A stretch of DNA of 64,000 nt from Romboutsia lituseburensis DSM 797 (GTDB lineage: Bacteria; Bacillota; Clostridia; Peptostreptococcales; Peptostreptococcaceae), in assembly GCF_900103615.1 (NCBI RefSeq), contig NZ_FNGW01000002.1:372001-436000 (forward strand). The letters are read 5' to 3'. Positions within the stretch are counted from its first letter, which is position 1. Every line of letters begins with the position of its first letter. Below the pieces are notes generated by a model. It was not told the DNA's origin and made no database searches. It was given only the letters and a program-made list of their open reading frames with translations. The position numbers and the translations under genes were made by a program. Shown here piece by piece: positions 34,721 to 43,857 of this stretch.

Positions 34721-35510
34721 ATTTTATATTTATAGATTTCATTAAATCTTCAAATTCATTAAAATGAAGTGATTGCATTCCATCAGATAATGCATTTACA
34801 GGATCTGGATGAACTTCCACCATTATACCATCTGCACCAGCGGCTAATGCTGCAATAGACATAGGCTTTACTAAATATCTAACACCAGTAGCATGAGATG
34901 GATCTACTATAACCGGTAGCCCTGTTTCTTTTTGTATTATAGGTACAGCAGCTAAATCAAGCGTATTTCTAGTGTAATCATTGTATGTTCTTATACCTCT
35001 TTCACACATTATAATATTTTGATTTCCTCCTACTGCTATATATTCTGCAGCTCCAATCCATTCACTTATGCTAGCAGATATTCCTCTTTTTAACATCACA
35101 GGCTTATCTTGTTTACCGACCTCAGTTAATAATGTAAAGTTTTGCATATTTCTTGATCCGATTTGAATAATATCTGCAACTTCATACAACTTGTCTAGTT
35201 CTCTTGCATCCATAAGCTCTGTTATAACAGGTAATCCAGTTTCTTTCTTTACAGCTTTCAATATTTCTAGGCCTTCTTCTTTTAAGCCTTGGAACGAATT
35301 AGGAGATGTTCTTGGTTTGTACGCTCCACCTCTTAATATATTTGCACCTTGACTTTTTACAAACTTCGCTGTCTCTAATAATTGTTCATAACTTTCTATA
35401 GCACATGGGCCTGCCATTACAAGAGTATCTTCTTTTATTATTAGTTTTTTATCTTCAGATACATTTATTTCAAACTTTAAAGTATCATTAAATATGTTCT
35501 TTTTCATCAT
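34719..35510 (-). CDS. aroF: 3-deoxy-7-phosphoheptulonate synthase (type I-beta)
   Basis: 263 residues. The short type I-beta barrel has MAGPCAIESYEQL (about 32-44), LRGGAYKPRTSPNSFQG (about 59-75), IQIGSRNMQNF, and VDPSHATG near the C-terminus; the Cys of GPCA and the His of PSHA are metal ligands. It condenses PEP and erythrose-4-phosphate, the first step to chorismate. No regulatory FL or chorismate-mutase domain is attached. It overlaps folK by 23 nt as the last gene of the folate operon, so its expression is tied to folate synthesis, an uncommon placement. Confidence 0.92.
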   Translation of the reverse strand: MMKKNIFNDTLKFEINVSEDKKLIIKEDTLVMAGPCAIESYEQLLETAKFVKSQGANILRGGAYKPRTSPNSFQGLKEEGLEILKAVKKETGLPVITELMDARELDKLYEVADIIQIGSRNMQNFTLLTEVGKQDKPVMLKRGISASISEWIGAAEYIAVGGNQNIIMCERGIRTYNDYTRNTLDLAAVPIIQKETGLPVIVDPSHATGVRYLVKPMSIAALAAGADGIMVEVHPDPVNALSDGMQSLHFNEFEDLMKSINIK

Positions 35511-35994
35511 TTATATACTCCTTTACTTGTTCTCTTTCCTCACAAGTTAAAGAATTTAAATAATTCTCTATAGTTGTTCCTTTTATTTCTAATTTAGAGT
35601 TTAAATCCATAAGAGGCACAAGAACAAAGGCTCTTTCACTTATCCTTGGGTGAGGTATAGATAAATTTTCGTCGTTTATTATTATATCATTAAAAAATAA
35701 TATATCAACATCTATAGTTCTTGGTCCCCACCTTATTATTCTTTCTCTATTTAAAGTTTTTTCCACTTCTTGGCATAAACTTAATAAATCATATGTATTT
35801 AAATCAGTTTCAATTTCTATACACATATTTAAAAAATCAGCTTGATCAGTATATCCCCAGGCCTTTGTTTCATATATTTTTGACTTTTTAGTTATACTTA
35901 TGCTTTCATTTTTATTTAAAATTTCACAAGCACTGTAAAGATATTCAATTCTATCTCCCATGTTTGTTCCAAGACCTAAATAAACTTTATTCAT
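35488..35994 (-). CDS. folK: 6-hydroxymethyl-7,8-dihydropterin pyrophosphokinase
   Basis: 168 residues. VYLGLGTNMGDR (about 4-15), RWGPRTIDVDILFF (about 92-105, the two Asp bind Mg-ATP) and IPHPRISERAFVLVPL (about 116-131) are the FolK signatures. It activates the pterin for FolP with ATP pyrophosphoryl transfer. The start overlaps folB by 8 nt, and the end overlaps aroF, so this part of the operon is translationally linked. Confidence 0.95.
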   Translation of the reverse strand: MNKVYLGLGTNMGDRIEYLYSACEILNKNESISITKKSKIYETKAWGYTDQADFLNMCIEIETDLNTYDLLSLCQEVEKTLNRERIIRWGPRTIDVDILFFNDIIINDENLSIPHPRISERAFVLVPLMDLNSKLEIKGTTIENYLNSLTCEEREQVKEYINDEKEHI

Positions 35995-36352
35995 CTTTAG
36001 CTCTCCTTATTTCAACTCCAAAGTAGTCATAAATTCCATTTACTGGAGCTTCTGGTTTTTTTACTCTTACCATTATGCCTTTTACTAAATCAAATTTAAT
36101 AAGTACTTCTTTTGCTATATTTTCAGCTAATGCCTCTAATAAATTAAATCTTTTAGTTTCAACTATATTTTTAACAACATCGTAAACATCTGCATAACTA
36201 ACTGACTTTGTCATATCATCAGTTAGTCCAGCTTCTTTAGTGTCAACATTTAATTCTATATCTAAAAAGAACTTTTGACCTAATACGCCTTCTTCTTTTA
36301 AAAGTCCATGGTATCCGTAAAACCCAAGGTTTTGCATTAATATTTTGTCCAT
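35987..36352 (-). CDS. folB: Dihydroneopterin aldolase
   Basis: 121 residues, the usual FolB length. LGFYGYHGLLKEEGVLGQKFFLDIEL at the N-terminus gives the Glu (GYHG..EE) that holds the pterin, and the middle segment SYADVYDVVKNIVETKRFNLLEALAENIA carries the catalytic-region pattern with RFNLLE. Function: splits dihydroneopterin to hydroxymethyl-dihydropterin and glycolaldehyde. It is 9 nt after folP and overlaps folK. Confidence 0.94.
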   Translation of the reverse strand: MDKILMQNLGFYGYHGLLKEEGVLGQKFFLDIELNVDTKEAGLTDDMTKSVSYADVYDVVKNIVETKRFNLLEALAENIAKEVLIKFDLVKGIMVRVKKPEAPVNGIYDYFGVEIRRAKDE

Positions 36353-36361
36353 AATTTACCT

Positions 36362-37153
36362 CTATCCTCTATATATTGCATCAGCCATTTTAGCAGCTCT
36401 GATGTTTTCTTTTATATCGTGTACTCTTACAACATCAACACCATCTCTAATTCCTAAAACCGTAGTTGCAATAGTTCCTTCTACTCTCTCTTTAGGTTCT
36501 ACATTTAGAACATTTCCTATTACAGACTTTCTAGAAGTTCCTAGCAATATAGGATATCCTAAATCATTTAGTTCACTTAGTCTTCTTAAGACCTCTAAAT
36601 TTTGTTCAAAAGTCTTACCAAATCCTATACCTGGATCTATCATTATTTTTTCTTTTTTGATACCAGCGTCTAACCCGATTTTAATACTTTCTAATAAAAA
36701 TTCTTTTATACTTTCCATTATATCTTTATCATATTCTGTTGTATCCTGATTATGCATTATACAAACATAACCATCATGTTTAGCTATTACACTAGCCATA
36801 TTTTTATCTCTTCTAAGTCCCCATACATCATTTATCATTTCTACACCTAATGCTAAAGATGCTTCAGCAACTTCAGATTTGTATGTATCTACAGATATAG
36901 GAACATTTATTTCTTCTTTAAGTTTCTTTATAACAGGTACAACTCTTTTTAATTCTTCATTTGCATCCACATATTTGTGACCTGGTCTAGTAGATTCGCC
37001 TCCTAAGTCGATTATATCTGCACCATCATTTATCATCTCTTTAGCATGTTTTAAAGCTTTTTCTACCTCACTAAAATCTCCACCATCAGAAAAACTATCT
37101 GGTGTAACATTTAATATTCCCATTATATAAGTCTTTTTTCCATATTCAAACAT
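36362..37153 (-). CDS. folP: Dihydropteroate synthase
   Basis: 263 residues, a TIM barrel. Motifs are MGILNVTPDSFSDGGDF (about 11-27), DLGGESTRPGH (about 48-58), ISVDTYKSEVA (about 82-92, the Asp holding the pterin), IDPGIGFGKTFEQN (about 146-159) and VRVHD near the C-terminus. It joins pABA with the pterin pyrophosphate and is the target of sulfonamides; both substrates come from genes of the same operon. 17 nt after folE. Confidence 0.95.
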   Translation of the reverse strand: MFEYGKKTYIMGILNVTPDSFSDGGDFSEVEKALKHAKEMINDGADIIDLGGESTRPGHKYVDANEELKRVVPVIKKLKEEINVPISVDTYKSEVAEASLALGVEMINDVWGLRRDKNMASVIAKHDGYVCIMHNQDTTEYDKDIMESIKEFLLESIKIGLDAGIKKEKIMIDPGIGFGKTFEQNLEVLRRLSELNDLGYPILLGTSRKSVIGNVLNVEPKERVEGTIATTVLGIRDGVDVVRVHDIKENIRAAKMADAIYRG

Positions 37154-37169
37154 CTATTTAGTCTCCTAT

Positions 37170-37742
37170 TTATCTCATAGTTATTAAACTCATAGCCTCA
37201 GCTCTTGCAGCTATGTCTTTTTCAAATATACCTCTAACTGCAGATGTTGTAGTCTTTGACCCTGGTTTTTTAACACCTCTCATTGTCATGCACATATGTT
37301 CTGCTTCAACAACAACTATAACACCATAAGGTTCAAGTTCTTTCATTATTATATCTGCAACACCTTTTGTTATTCTTTCTTGTAACTGCGGTCTTTTTGC
37401 AAAAGTTTCTACTACTCTAGCTAATTTCGAAAGGCCAGTTAACTTTCCATCTTTAGGTATATATGCTATATGAGCTTTTCCGAAAAATGGAACTATATGA
37501 TGTTCACAGCATGAATAAAAAGGAATATCCCTTACTAAAACTAGTTCTTCATGACTTTCATCTTGGAATATAACTTTTAAATGTTCACTTGGGTCTTGAT
37601 GAAGTCCTGCAAATATCTCTTCATACATTCTAGCTACCCTATCTGGAGTTCCTATTAATCCCTCTCTATCTGGATCTTCTCCGATTGCTTCTAATATATC
37701 TCTTACTGCATTTTTTATTTTGTCTTTATCTACCTTGCTCAT
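37170..37742 (-). CDS. folE: GTP cyclohydrolase I
   Basis: 190 residues. Zn ligands are in [21 protein letters not shown] (Cys and His near 77-82) and in [17 protein letters not shown] (Cys near 150). The stretch [12 protein letters not shown] and the C-terminal TTTSAVRG are canonical. It opens the GTP ring and gives dihydroneopterin triphosphate, the first pterin step. It lies directly after the unknown nucleotidyltransferase-like gene (16 nt). The next step, removal of pyrophosphate from the product, has no dedicated Nudix gene in this operon. Confidence 0.96.
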   Translation of the reverse strand: MSKVDKDKIKNAVRDILEAIGEDPDREGLIGTPDRVARMYEEIFAGLHQDPSEHLKVIFQDESHEELVLVRDIPFYSCCEHHIVPFFGKAHIAYIPKDGKLTGLSKLARVVETFAKRPQLQERITKGVADIIMKELEPYGVIVVVEAEHMCMTMRGVKKPGSKTTTSAVRGIFEKDIAARAEAMSLITMR

Positions 37743-37758
37743 TGGTTTGCCCCCTTGA

Positions 37759-38460
37759 TTAGTAAGTTATTTTTATGTTTTTGCTTACGTTTATATTTTT
37801 AAATATATATTCATAAACTGTTAGTAAATCTTCATACTTATAATATTTTTGTACATTTTGAACTAAATCAAATAATTTAGAGTCTTCTATTTTTAAGGTT
37901 TTTATTATCTTTTTATCTTTAGGCACCCATTTTCTATTTATACTAAAATACCCAACTATTATATCTTTTAAATATAAATTCGTCAAAAACTCATATTCAT
38001 ACTTTTCTAGTTTTTCATGATTTTTTAATCTGTCTATTTTAGATTTAATATCATTTTTTATAAAAATTTTCTCACTTTCCGATAATTCTAAAGGACCTTC
38101 GTCAAAAGCATCTTTACATCTTTTTATAATAGCATCAATATTTTCTAACTCGTTATAAATAATTTTTGGGTTTGACATTTCTTTTAAGAAAAAGTATTCT
38201 CTGTCTTCTATAAATTTTTCAATCCCTGTTTTTGAAAAATAATTAATATCAAACTCTATTCCCTCTATATTTTTAACTTCTCTAACTTGTAAGTATTTTG
38301 ATGCTTTTATAACAAATATATCAATGTCATTAACTTTAACTTCTTTATTATTTAGGTTAACATTTTTTGATGATCCAACTAAAAATATTGCTTTAACATT
38401 TTCATTAGATTTTATATTTTCTATTTCTTTTTTATAAATTTTGTAAATCCTATTTTCCAT
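37759..38460 (-). CDS. Nucleotidyltransferase-fold protein in the folate operon, unknown
   Basis: 233 residues. The N-terminal third has the Pol-beta-type minimal nucleotidyltransferase pattern: FLVGSS (about 26-31), then NDIDIFVI (about 44-51, two Asp), then IEFDINYF (third Asp, about 69). The C-terminal half is helical and charged, like the helix bundle of KNTase or HI0073-like pairs. Substrate is unknown. It is inside the pABA-folate operon between pabC and folE, so it is co-expressed with both arms of the pathway, but nothing in the sequence ties it to a pterin. Confidence 0.7.
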   Translation of the reverse strand: MENRIYKIYKKEIENIKSNENVKAIFLVGSSKNVNLNNKEVKVNDIDIFVIKASKYLQVREVKNIEGIEFDINYFSKTGIEKFIEDREYFFLKEMSNPKIIYNELENIDAIIKRCKDAFDEGPLELSESEKIFIKNDIKSKIDRLKNHEKLEKYEYEFLTNLYLKDIIVGYFSINRKWVPKDKKIIKTLKIEDSKLFDLVQNVQKYYKYEDLLTVYEYIFKNINVSKNIKITY

Positions 38461-38515
38461 TTAATCTCTCCATTATTTTTTAATTTAAAATCCATATAAA
38501 AATAGGACATTAACT

Positions 38516-39259
38516 TTAAGTATTTATAAGTTTAGATATTTTGGTATAAATTTCATTTTGTTTTTGATATTTTATAGACTCTATTTGTACAACTTTCATT
38601 ACCCCCATAAGACTATTGCTAACAAAAACAAAGTCAAAGTTTTTTATATCTTCTAACTTTATTTCTCTTTCCTCTATTTGTATATTTAATTCGTCACAAA
38701 TCTCTATAATCCTTCTTTTTTTGGTTCCATTTAATATAGGTAATTTAGAACATGGTGTAAATATTTCTTTATTCTTGATAAAAAATATATTACTCATAGA
38801 ACACTCTAATACTGTATCTTTTGAATCCAAAAATATCCCATCATCATAGCCATTACTAGTTGCATTTTTTTTTGTATAAATATTTTCATAATAATTAGTT
38901 GTTTTATGTCTATTAATTTCACTATTCCCTCTTCTTATAGGAGATATGTTTAATCTAAATCCGTCTTCATAATGCTTTTGTGTATAAGGTATATCTCTTG
39001 TTGAAATATTAAAACCCTCATCAAATACAGTTAGTCTTAACGCTTTATTGCTTATTTTATTTTCAGTTATATAATTTAAAATATTATTTTTCAAAAAATC
39101 TTTAGAGAAGTTAAAGTTAAACTCTAACTTCTCAATAGATTTAAACATTCTCTCTAAGTGAAATTCTATATCTATAGGTGTATCAATAACTTTGATAGTT
39201 TCAAATAATCCTATTCCAAATTTGGCTAAACTACTTTCAAAAGATATGTTATTCTTCAT
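38516..39259 (-). CDS. pabC: 4-amino-4-deoxychorismate lyase
   Basis: 247 residues, PLP fold-type IV (aminotransferase class IV). GLFETIKVIDTPIDIEFHLERM near 17-38, TTNYYENIYTKKNATSNGYDDGIFLD near 125-150 (PLP lysine in the KK of YTKK) and VLECSMSNIFFIKN near 154-167 are the family blocks. It releases pABA and pyruvate. It overlaps pabB by 11 nt, so the full pABA set pabA-pabB-pabC is coupled. Confidence 0.92.
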   Translation of the reverse strand: MKNNISFESSLAKFGIGLFETIKVIDTPIDIEFHLERMFKSIEKLEFNFNFSKDFLKNNILNYITENKISNKALRLTVFDEGFNISTRDIPYTQKHYEDGFRLNISPIRRGNSEINRHKTTNYYENIYTKKNATSNGYDDGIFLDSKDTVLECSMSNIFFIKNKEIFTPCSKLPILNGTKKRRIIEICDELNIQIEEREIKLEDIKNFDFVFVSNSLMGVMKVVQIESIKYQKQNEIYTKISKLINT

Positions 39260-40598
39260 AGTATCCTCTTAATGCTTTCATTATAGATTTTGCCTTATCT
39301 AAAGTTTCTTGATATTCATCCTCAGGATTTGAATCCCAAGTCATTCCTCCACCAACTTGGAAATATACATCTTCTTTTTGTTTAATTATAGTTCTTATAG
39401 CTATATTTAAATCCATATCTCCATTAAATCCTATATAACCTATAGATCCTGTGTACACATTTCTTTGAGTAGGTTCTAGTTCATCTATAATCTCCATAGA
39501 TCTAATCTTAGGAGCTCCTGTTATAGACCCTCCAGGGAACGTAGCTTTTATTGCATCTATACTATCATTTTTATCATCTAATTCTCCAACAACAGTAGCT
39601 ACTAAATGGTTTACATTTGCATAAGGCTCTATCACAAATAATTCTGGAACTTTAACACTTCCAATTTTAGATATTCTCCCTATATCATTTCTCTCTAAAT
39701 CTACTATCATAAGCAACTCAGCTCTATCTTTTTCACTATTTTTCAGTTCTTCTTGAAGCTTTAAATCTTCTTCTATAGTTTTACCTCTTGGTCTAGTTCC
39801 TTTTATCGGCCTAGTTTCCACCTTTCTATCTATGCACTTTATAAACCTTTCTGGTGAATTTGAAAGTATTTTACTGTCTTCAAAATTTAAAAATGCTCCA
39901 AATGGTGCAGGACTAAACTTTCTTAAATCTCTATAAAGTTCATAACTTGTTAGAGGTGTTTTGCCACTAAATCTTTGAGTTAAATTAGCTTGATATATAT
40001 CACCTTGTCTTATATAATTTTGTACTTTTCTAACTGCATCTTCAAATTGTATTTTTGTAAAATTTGATTTTAACTTTATAGGCTCTACGTCTTTTTCTTC
40101 ATAACAAATATTGTCAATTCCATTTAGCTGGGCATCTTGGATTCTTTTTTCTACTTTTTTAGCTAATATTTCTTCATTATGTACATCTAAATCAGGAGTA
40201 GCTATATATGTTTTATTTTCTAAGTGATCAACTACTATCACCCAATTATACAAACCAAAATATAAATCATATACATTTGTATCATCTACTGCTGTTCTTG
40301 GAAGTTTTTCCATATAATTTCCTAAATCATAAGATAAATAACCAACTGCTCCACCTATAAATGGAAGAAAGCTTTTATTTTCTACCTTATATTTACTTAA
40401 TTCTTTTTTTAAATCATCAAGTGGATTTTTTTGTGCATTCTTATATTTTAAAACTTTAAAAGGGTTACTACTTATAAAAGAGTATCTCCCTAGCTTTTTC
40501 GCATCCATTGCACTATCTAATATAAAACTGTTCTCTTCATCTTTAAATATTGTAAAAATTTCAAATGAATTTAATTTAGTATTTATTTGTCTTATCAT
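39249..40598 (-). CDS. pabB: Aminodeoxychorismate synthase component I
   Basis: 449 residues. The chorismate-binding domain contains FSPAPFGAFLNFE, RPIKGTRPRG (about 271-280) and the C-terminal GGSITGAPKIRSMEIIDELEP and GYIGFNGDMDLNIAIR. The Lys in PIKGT is the hallmark of PabB; anthranilate synthase TrpE has Ala there. This supports aminodeoxychorismate rather than anthranilate synthesis. It ends 11 nt inside pabC and begins at the pabA stop. Confidence 0.94.
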   Translation of the reverse strand: MIRQINTKLNSFEIFTIFKDEENSFILDSAMDAKKLGRYSFISSNPFKVLKYKNAQKNPLDDLKKELSKYKVENKSFLPFIGGAVGYLSYDLGNYMEKLPRTAVDDTNVYDLYFGLYNWVIVVDHLENKTYIATPDLDVHNEEILAKKVEKRIQDAQLNGIDNICYEEKDVEPIKLKSNFTKIQFEDAVRKVQNYIRQGDIYQANLTQRFSGKTPLTSYELYRDLRKFSPAPFGAFLNFEDSKILSNSPERFIKCIDRKVETRPIKGTRPRGKTIEEDLKLQEELKNSEKDRAELLMIVDLERNDIGRISKIGSVKVPELFVIEPYANVNHLVATVVGELDDKNDSIDAIKATFPGGSITGAPKIRSMEIIDELEPTQRNVYTGSIGYIGFNGDMDLNIAIRTIIKQKEDVYFQVGGGMTWDSNPEDEYQETLDKAKSIMKALRGYYEE

Positions 40599-41182
40599 TA
40601 TTTGTTTATCCCCTCTCTAGCTTGATTTATGAAATTTTTAAGTATATCATGTCCTTGCTCTGACAAAATAGCCTCTGGATGGAATTGTACACCTTCTATC
40701 ATATACTTTTTATGTCTAATACCCATTATTTCATTTTCATTAGTAAGAGCTGTTACTTCTAAATCTTGTGGTAAACTTTCTAAATCAATAACTAAAGAGT
40801 GATACCTAGTCACATTTAGCGGATTGTTTAATCCCTCAAATACACCCTTATTAGAATGTTTGATACTATGTACTTTTCCATGTACTGGCTTTTTAGCTTT
40901 TATGACATTTCCTCCAAATACATGTCCTATTGTTTGGTGGCCTAAACAAATACCTAAAATAGGTTTTTTATCTTTAAACTTATTTACTACATCTATACAT
41001 ATGCCCGCCTCATTTGGAGAACATGGACCTGGTGATAAAACTATTATTTCCGGGTCTAAACTTTCTATTTCTTCTAGAGTTATCTCATTGTTTCTTTTTA
41101 CTATTATTTCTTCTCCTAGCTCTCCTATATACTGAACTAAGTTGTAAACAAATGAATCATAATTGTCAATCATAAGGATCAT
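40598..41182 (-). CDS. pabA: Aminodeoxychorismate synthase glutaminase component
   Basis: 194 residues, a class I glutamine amidotransferase: IDNYDSFVYNLVQYIGELG at the N-terminus, SPGPCSPNEAGI (about 50-61), ILGICLGHQTIGHVFGG with the nucleophile Cys near 79, and the C-terminal GVQFHPEAILSEQGHDI His-x-Glu pair. It gives ammonia to PabB; the same protein often also serves TrpE. First gene of the operon, with a G7 ribosome site 8 nt before the ATG. A second ATG at 41173 is possible. Confidence 0.93.
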   Translation of the reverse strand: MILMIDNYDSFVYNLVQYIGELGEEIIVKRNNEITLEEIESLDPEIIVLSPGPCSPNEAGICIDVVNKFKDKKPILGICLGHQTIGHVFGGNVIKAKKPVHGKVHSIKHSNKGVFEGLNNPLNVTRYHSLVIDLESLPQDLEVTALTNENEIMGIRHKKYMIEGVQFHPEAILSEQGHDILKNFINQAREGINK

Positions 41183-41262
41183 TTCTATTTCCCCCCCGCT
41201 AAACGCCTACTTTTTATTTGTATCTTAAGTAGATTTTAGTATTTTTTTTGTTTTCATTAATA

Positions 41263-41292
41263 ATTATATATTTTTATAGAAATAAGTGTCAA
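41263..41292 (-). promoter_or_regulatory. SigA promoter of the pab-fol-aroF operon
   Basis: On the minus strand, -35 TTGACA (41287-41292), 18 nt, -10 TATAAT (41263-41268), with about 75 nt of leader before pabA. No THF riboswitch fold is seen in the leader. Confidence 0.75.
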
Positions 41293-41390
41293 TATAGTCA
41301 TCTTTAAGTATTATTTATTGTTTAAATTCTTAGTATATTTATCCTATCATAGCAAAAAATATATTTAAACAATTAGTTGGAGGTATTAAC

Positions 41391-41561
41391 ATGAATAGTT
41401 ACATTATTATAAGATCAGATACTAAATCTATATCACCTCCTATGCCAAAACAAGAAGCTATAAAAAAACTTAAACAATATGGTAAAGAAGGAATTTCAAG
41501 CTATATAGTTTCTAATTGTAAAAATTTAGAATTTGATTTGCTTAATAAAACAAACTTATAA
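41391..41561 (+). CDS. Small 56-residue protein, unknown
   Basis: A complete small gene: TTGGAGGT lies 7 nt before ATG at 41391 and TAA ends at 41561. The product begins MNSYIIIRSDTKSISPPMPK and continues with a Lys-rich helix (QEAIKKLKQYGKEG) and a C-terminal strand-like part with one Cys. It is soluble, with no signal or membrane segment. It is divergent from pabA and convergent with the 107-residue gene at 41600. Its codon use matches neighbours. Function unknown. Confidence 0.7.
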   Translation: MNSYIIIRSDTKSISPPMPKQEAIKKLKQYGKEGISSYIVSNCKNLEFDLLNKTNL

Positions 41562-41599
41562 AGTTTTATTAACTATTTTTTGTACATCAAAAAGGAGTG

Positions 41600-41923
41600 C
41601 TATACACTCCTCTTTGATAATTTATATCCTGGATTATAGTATTTTGATTTTTTTCCTTTCTGCTCTCTCGTTTCTATTAAATCATTGATTTTACTTATAT
41701 ATTTATCGTCATCAGAAAGCCTTATAAGACTTGATAGATAATATCCATCAGTACTTTTAGGTATTTTTTTATTTATTACTAAATCTACTGCTGTTTTTGC
41801 GGCCTCAAAGTGCTTTAGATGAGTATGACCTTCTTGAAAACTTTTTTTAGTGTTGTAGACCACATAGCCTTCCTTCACTTGAAATATTATAAATTCTTTT
41901 CTTTCATAGATTTTATTATACAT
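41600..41923 (-). CDS. Conserved-looking 107-residue protein, unknown
   Basis: I do not recognise this protein. It has a strand-rich start (EFIIFQVKEGYVVYNTKKSF), then HTHLKHFEAAKTAVDLVINKKIP and a C-terminal DDDKYISKINDLIETREQKGKK. The pattern H-x-H-x-x-x-F-x-A-A resembles small soluble nucleic-acid or ligand-binding folds but is not enough for a call. AAGGA lies before the ATG. A short hairpin with GGAGTG/CACTCC arms overlaps the stop and may terminate it. Confidence 0.6.
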   Translation of the reverse strand: MYNKIYERKEFIIFQVKEGYVVYNTKKSFQEGHTHLKHFEAAKTAVDLVINKKIPKSTDGYYLSSLIRLSDDDKYISKINDLIETREQKGKKSKYYNPGYKLSKRSV

Positions 41924-42044
41924 ATACTAATCAATCCTTCTCAAGATAGTCTTACTATATATATATTAAACAACTCTCCAAATGTTTTATATTTTTTTAA
42001 TTTTTTTTTAATTTTTTATAAATTTTCTAAATATATTGTAGTTA

Positions 42045-42086
42045 GAAAATGAATATATTCATTATATATCAAATATATTCATTTTC
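42045..42086. repeat. 14-bp inverted repeat in an intergenic region
   Basis: GAAAATGAATATAT and ATATATTCATTTTC are perfect arms around 14 nt. The strand without a gene nearby makes a terminator for the minus-strand unknown gene or an operator possible. The polysaccharide deacetylase terminator (AAAGCTTCTT palindrome) is separate, at 42117-42146. Confidence 0.45.
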
Positions 42087-42142
42087 TTTATGTAAAACTA
42101 TTATTGATGTAATAAAAAATAAAGCTTCTTTATAAAGAAGCT

Positions 42143-42838
42143 TTATCTATTTTCTATAAGTTCTGAAACTGTAACAAATTTATATCCATTCTCTATCATT
42201 TTAGGAATCAATATATCTAAGGCTTCTACAGTATTATTTGTAGCATAGTCATGAAGTAATATTATATCTCCATTTTTCGCATTATTTGTAATTGTATCTG
42301 CAATCTTATTAGCTCCAGGATTTTGCCAGTCTCTAGCATCTACAGTAGTCCACAGTATTATTTTATAGTTATATTTTTTAGCTATATCCTCTAATGTTTC
42401 TCTTTTATAACTACCATACGGAGGTCTAAATAAAGTTGGCTTTTTACCTGTTAACTTTATTAAAATATCTTCACATTTAATTATTTCTTCTTCTAATTGT
42501 TCTCTACTCAAATTACTTATATCTGGATGATTAAATGTATGATTACCTATTTCATGACCTTCTTTACTTGCTCTAATCAATGGTTTCGAATACCAATTAG
42601 CATGTTTTCCAGCTATAAAAAAGGTTGCTTTGATATCATATTTTTTTAATACATCTAATACTTGGTCTGTCTCTTTTGGATGTGGTCCATCGTCAAAAGT
42701 TAGAGCAATTACCTTTTTATCCCTAGGTCCATTTTTTACAAATACCTCTTCATCACCTGCATATGAGCTTTTATATCCACCTAGAACTATTATAATACCT
42801 AACATTATAAATGCTAATTTAAACTTATTGTGTCTCAT
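42143..42838 (-). CDS. Polysaccharide deacetylase (CE4, NodB homology), secreted or anchored
   Basis: 231 residues. An N-terminal hydrophobic segment (FKLAFIMLGIIIVLGGY, about 6-22) serves as a signal anchor. The catalytic CE4 domain has ALTFDDGPHP (motif 1), GNHTFNHPDIS (motif 2, metal His pair), FRPPYGSY (motif 3), TVDARDWQNPG (motif 4) and ILLHDYA (motif 5). It removes acetyl groups from peptidoglycan or another surface glycan outside the cell. The CAP-protein gene lies 30 nt upstream on the same strand, so the two are probably co-transcribed as one wall unit. Confidence 0.9.
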   Translation of the reverse strand: MRHNKFKLAFIMLGIIIVLGGYKSSYAGDEEVFVKNGPRDKKVIALTFDDGPHPKETDQVLDVLKKYDIKATFFIAGKHANWYSKPLIRASKEGHEIGNHTFNHPDISNLSREQLEEEIIKCEDILIKLTGKKPTLFRPPYGSYKRETLEDIAKKYNYKIILWTTVDARDWQNPGANKIADTITNNAKNGDIILLHDYATNNTVEALDILIPKMIENGYKFVTVSELIENR

Positions 42839-42867
42839 AATTTATGTCTTCCTTTCAGCATTTTTTA

Positions 42868-43857
42868 TTATTTATAGAAATTTTGAGTATAGTATATTTT
42901 ATAATATCCACCAAAATCTACTCCAACTCCTATATTATTATAATCTCCCAAAATATTTTTTCTATGTCCTTCTGAATTCATCCAAGCTTCATGTGCATAT
43001 ATTGCACTTGTTTGCCCTGCTGCTATGTTTTCACCTGCTGCTACATACGATATTCCCTCTTTCTTCATTCTATCAAAAGGTGATTGACCTTTTTTATTTT
43101 TATGATCAAAAAAATTGCTGCATGCCATATCAGTGCTATGCTTTCTTGAACTCTCAGTTGCATTTTCACTATATTTTAAACCATTTAAATTTTTTTTATA
43201 TCTAACACTATTAGTTAAATCTATAATCTGAAGTTCAAAACTTTTTTTAAGTTCTTCACTTTCCTCAGGATAAATTCCCGTCAAGCTCATTTCTGAATTT
43301 TCATCTATAATCTGATATGAACAAACTCTATTATTTTCATATATATCATAGAAGAAAGTAATATAATTATTATCAGATTTAACTATGTCATATTGATTAT
43401 CTGAGTTTATCATATATCTAGTATTTCCTTTTCTTTTAAATTTCAATGGTTGGAATTCACTATTAACTAAACCTTTATTATCATTTATTTTTATATTTTT
43501 AATTTCAGATGTATTCAAAGAATTACTATATAATCCTACTACTGAATCGTTTTTTATTCCTACCATAGCAAAATCTTGTTCATATTGATTATAAACATAC
43601 CAATTAAAATCATATTCGCTTTTATCAATTCTTCCTGGTTCTCCTATTAAGTTTAAAACATTATTTTTTGAGTCTCCTATTTTTATTTTCTCAAAGTTTT
43701 TTATATTTTTTAATGTCTTCTGTTTTGAATTAAATACACTAACCTCTTTATAGTTTTCTTTATTATATGTTTTACTATTTAATCCAATATTATAAAATAA
43801 AATAGCTATTAAAATAAATCCTATAAGTACTATTTTTTTCAAGTTATCACTCTCCAT
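42868..43857 (-). CDS. CAP (SCP-like) domain extracellular protein
   Basis: 329 residues. An N-terminal membrane anchor (about 9-25) is followed by a CAP-associated N-terminal domain (IGDSKNNVLNLIGEPGRID near 57-75, and AMVGIKNDSVVGLYSN) and a C-terminal CAP domain with the HSTDMACSNFFDH, GENIAAGQTSAIYAHEAWMNS and GHRKNILGDYNNIGVGV signatures. Relatives such as YkwD are exported and function in wall and spore-related biology; the exact role is open. It precedes the polysaccharide deacetylase in the same unit. Confidence 0.88.
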   Translation of the reverse strand: MESDNLKKIVLIGFILIAILFYNIGLNSKTYNKENYKEVSVFNSKQKTLKNIKNFEKIKIGDSKNNVLNLIGEPGRIDKSEYDFNWYVYNQYEQDFAMVGIKNDSVVGLYSNSLNTSEIKNIKINDNKGLVNSEFQPLKFKRKGNTRYMINSDNQYDIVKSDNNYITFFYDIYENNRVCSYQIIDENSEMSLTGIYPEESEELKKSFELQIIDLTNSVRYKKNLNGLKYSENATESSRKHSTDMACSNFFDHKNKKGQSPFDRMKKEGISYVAAGENIAAGQTSAIYAHEAWMNSEGHRKNILGDYNNIGVGVDFGGYYKIYYTQNFYK

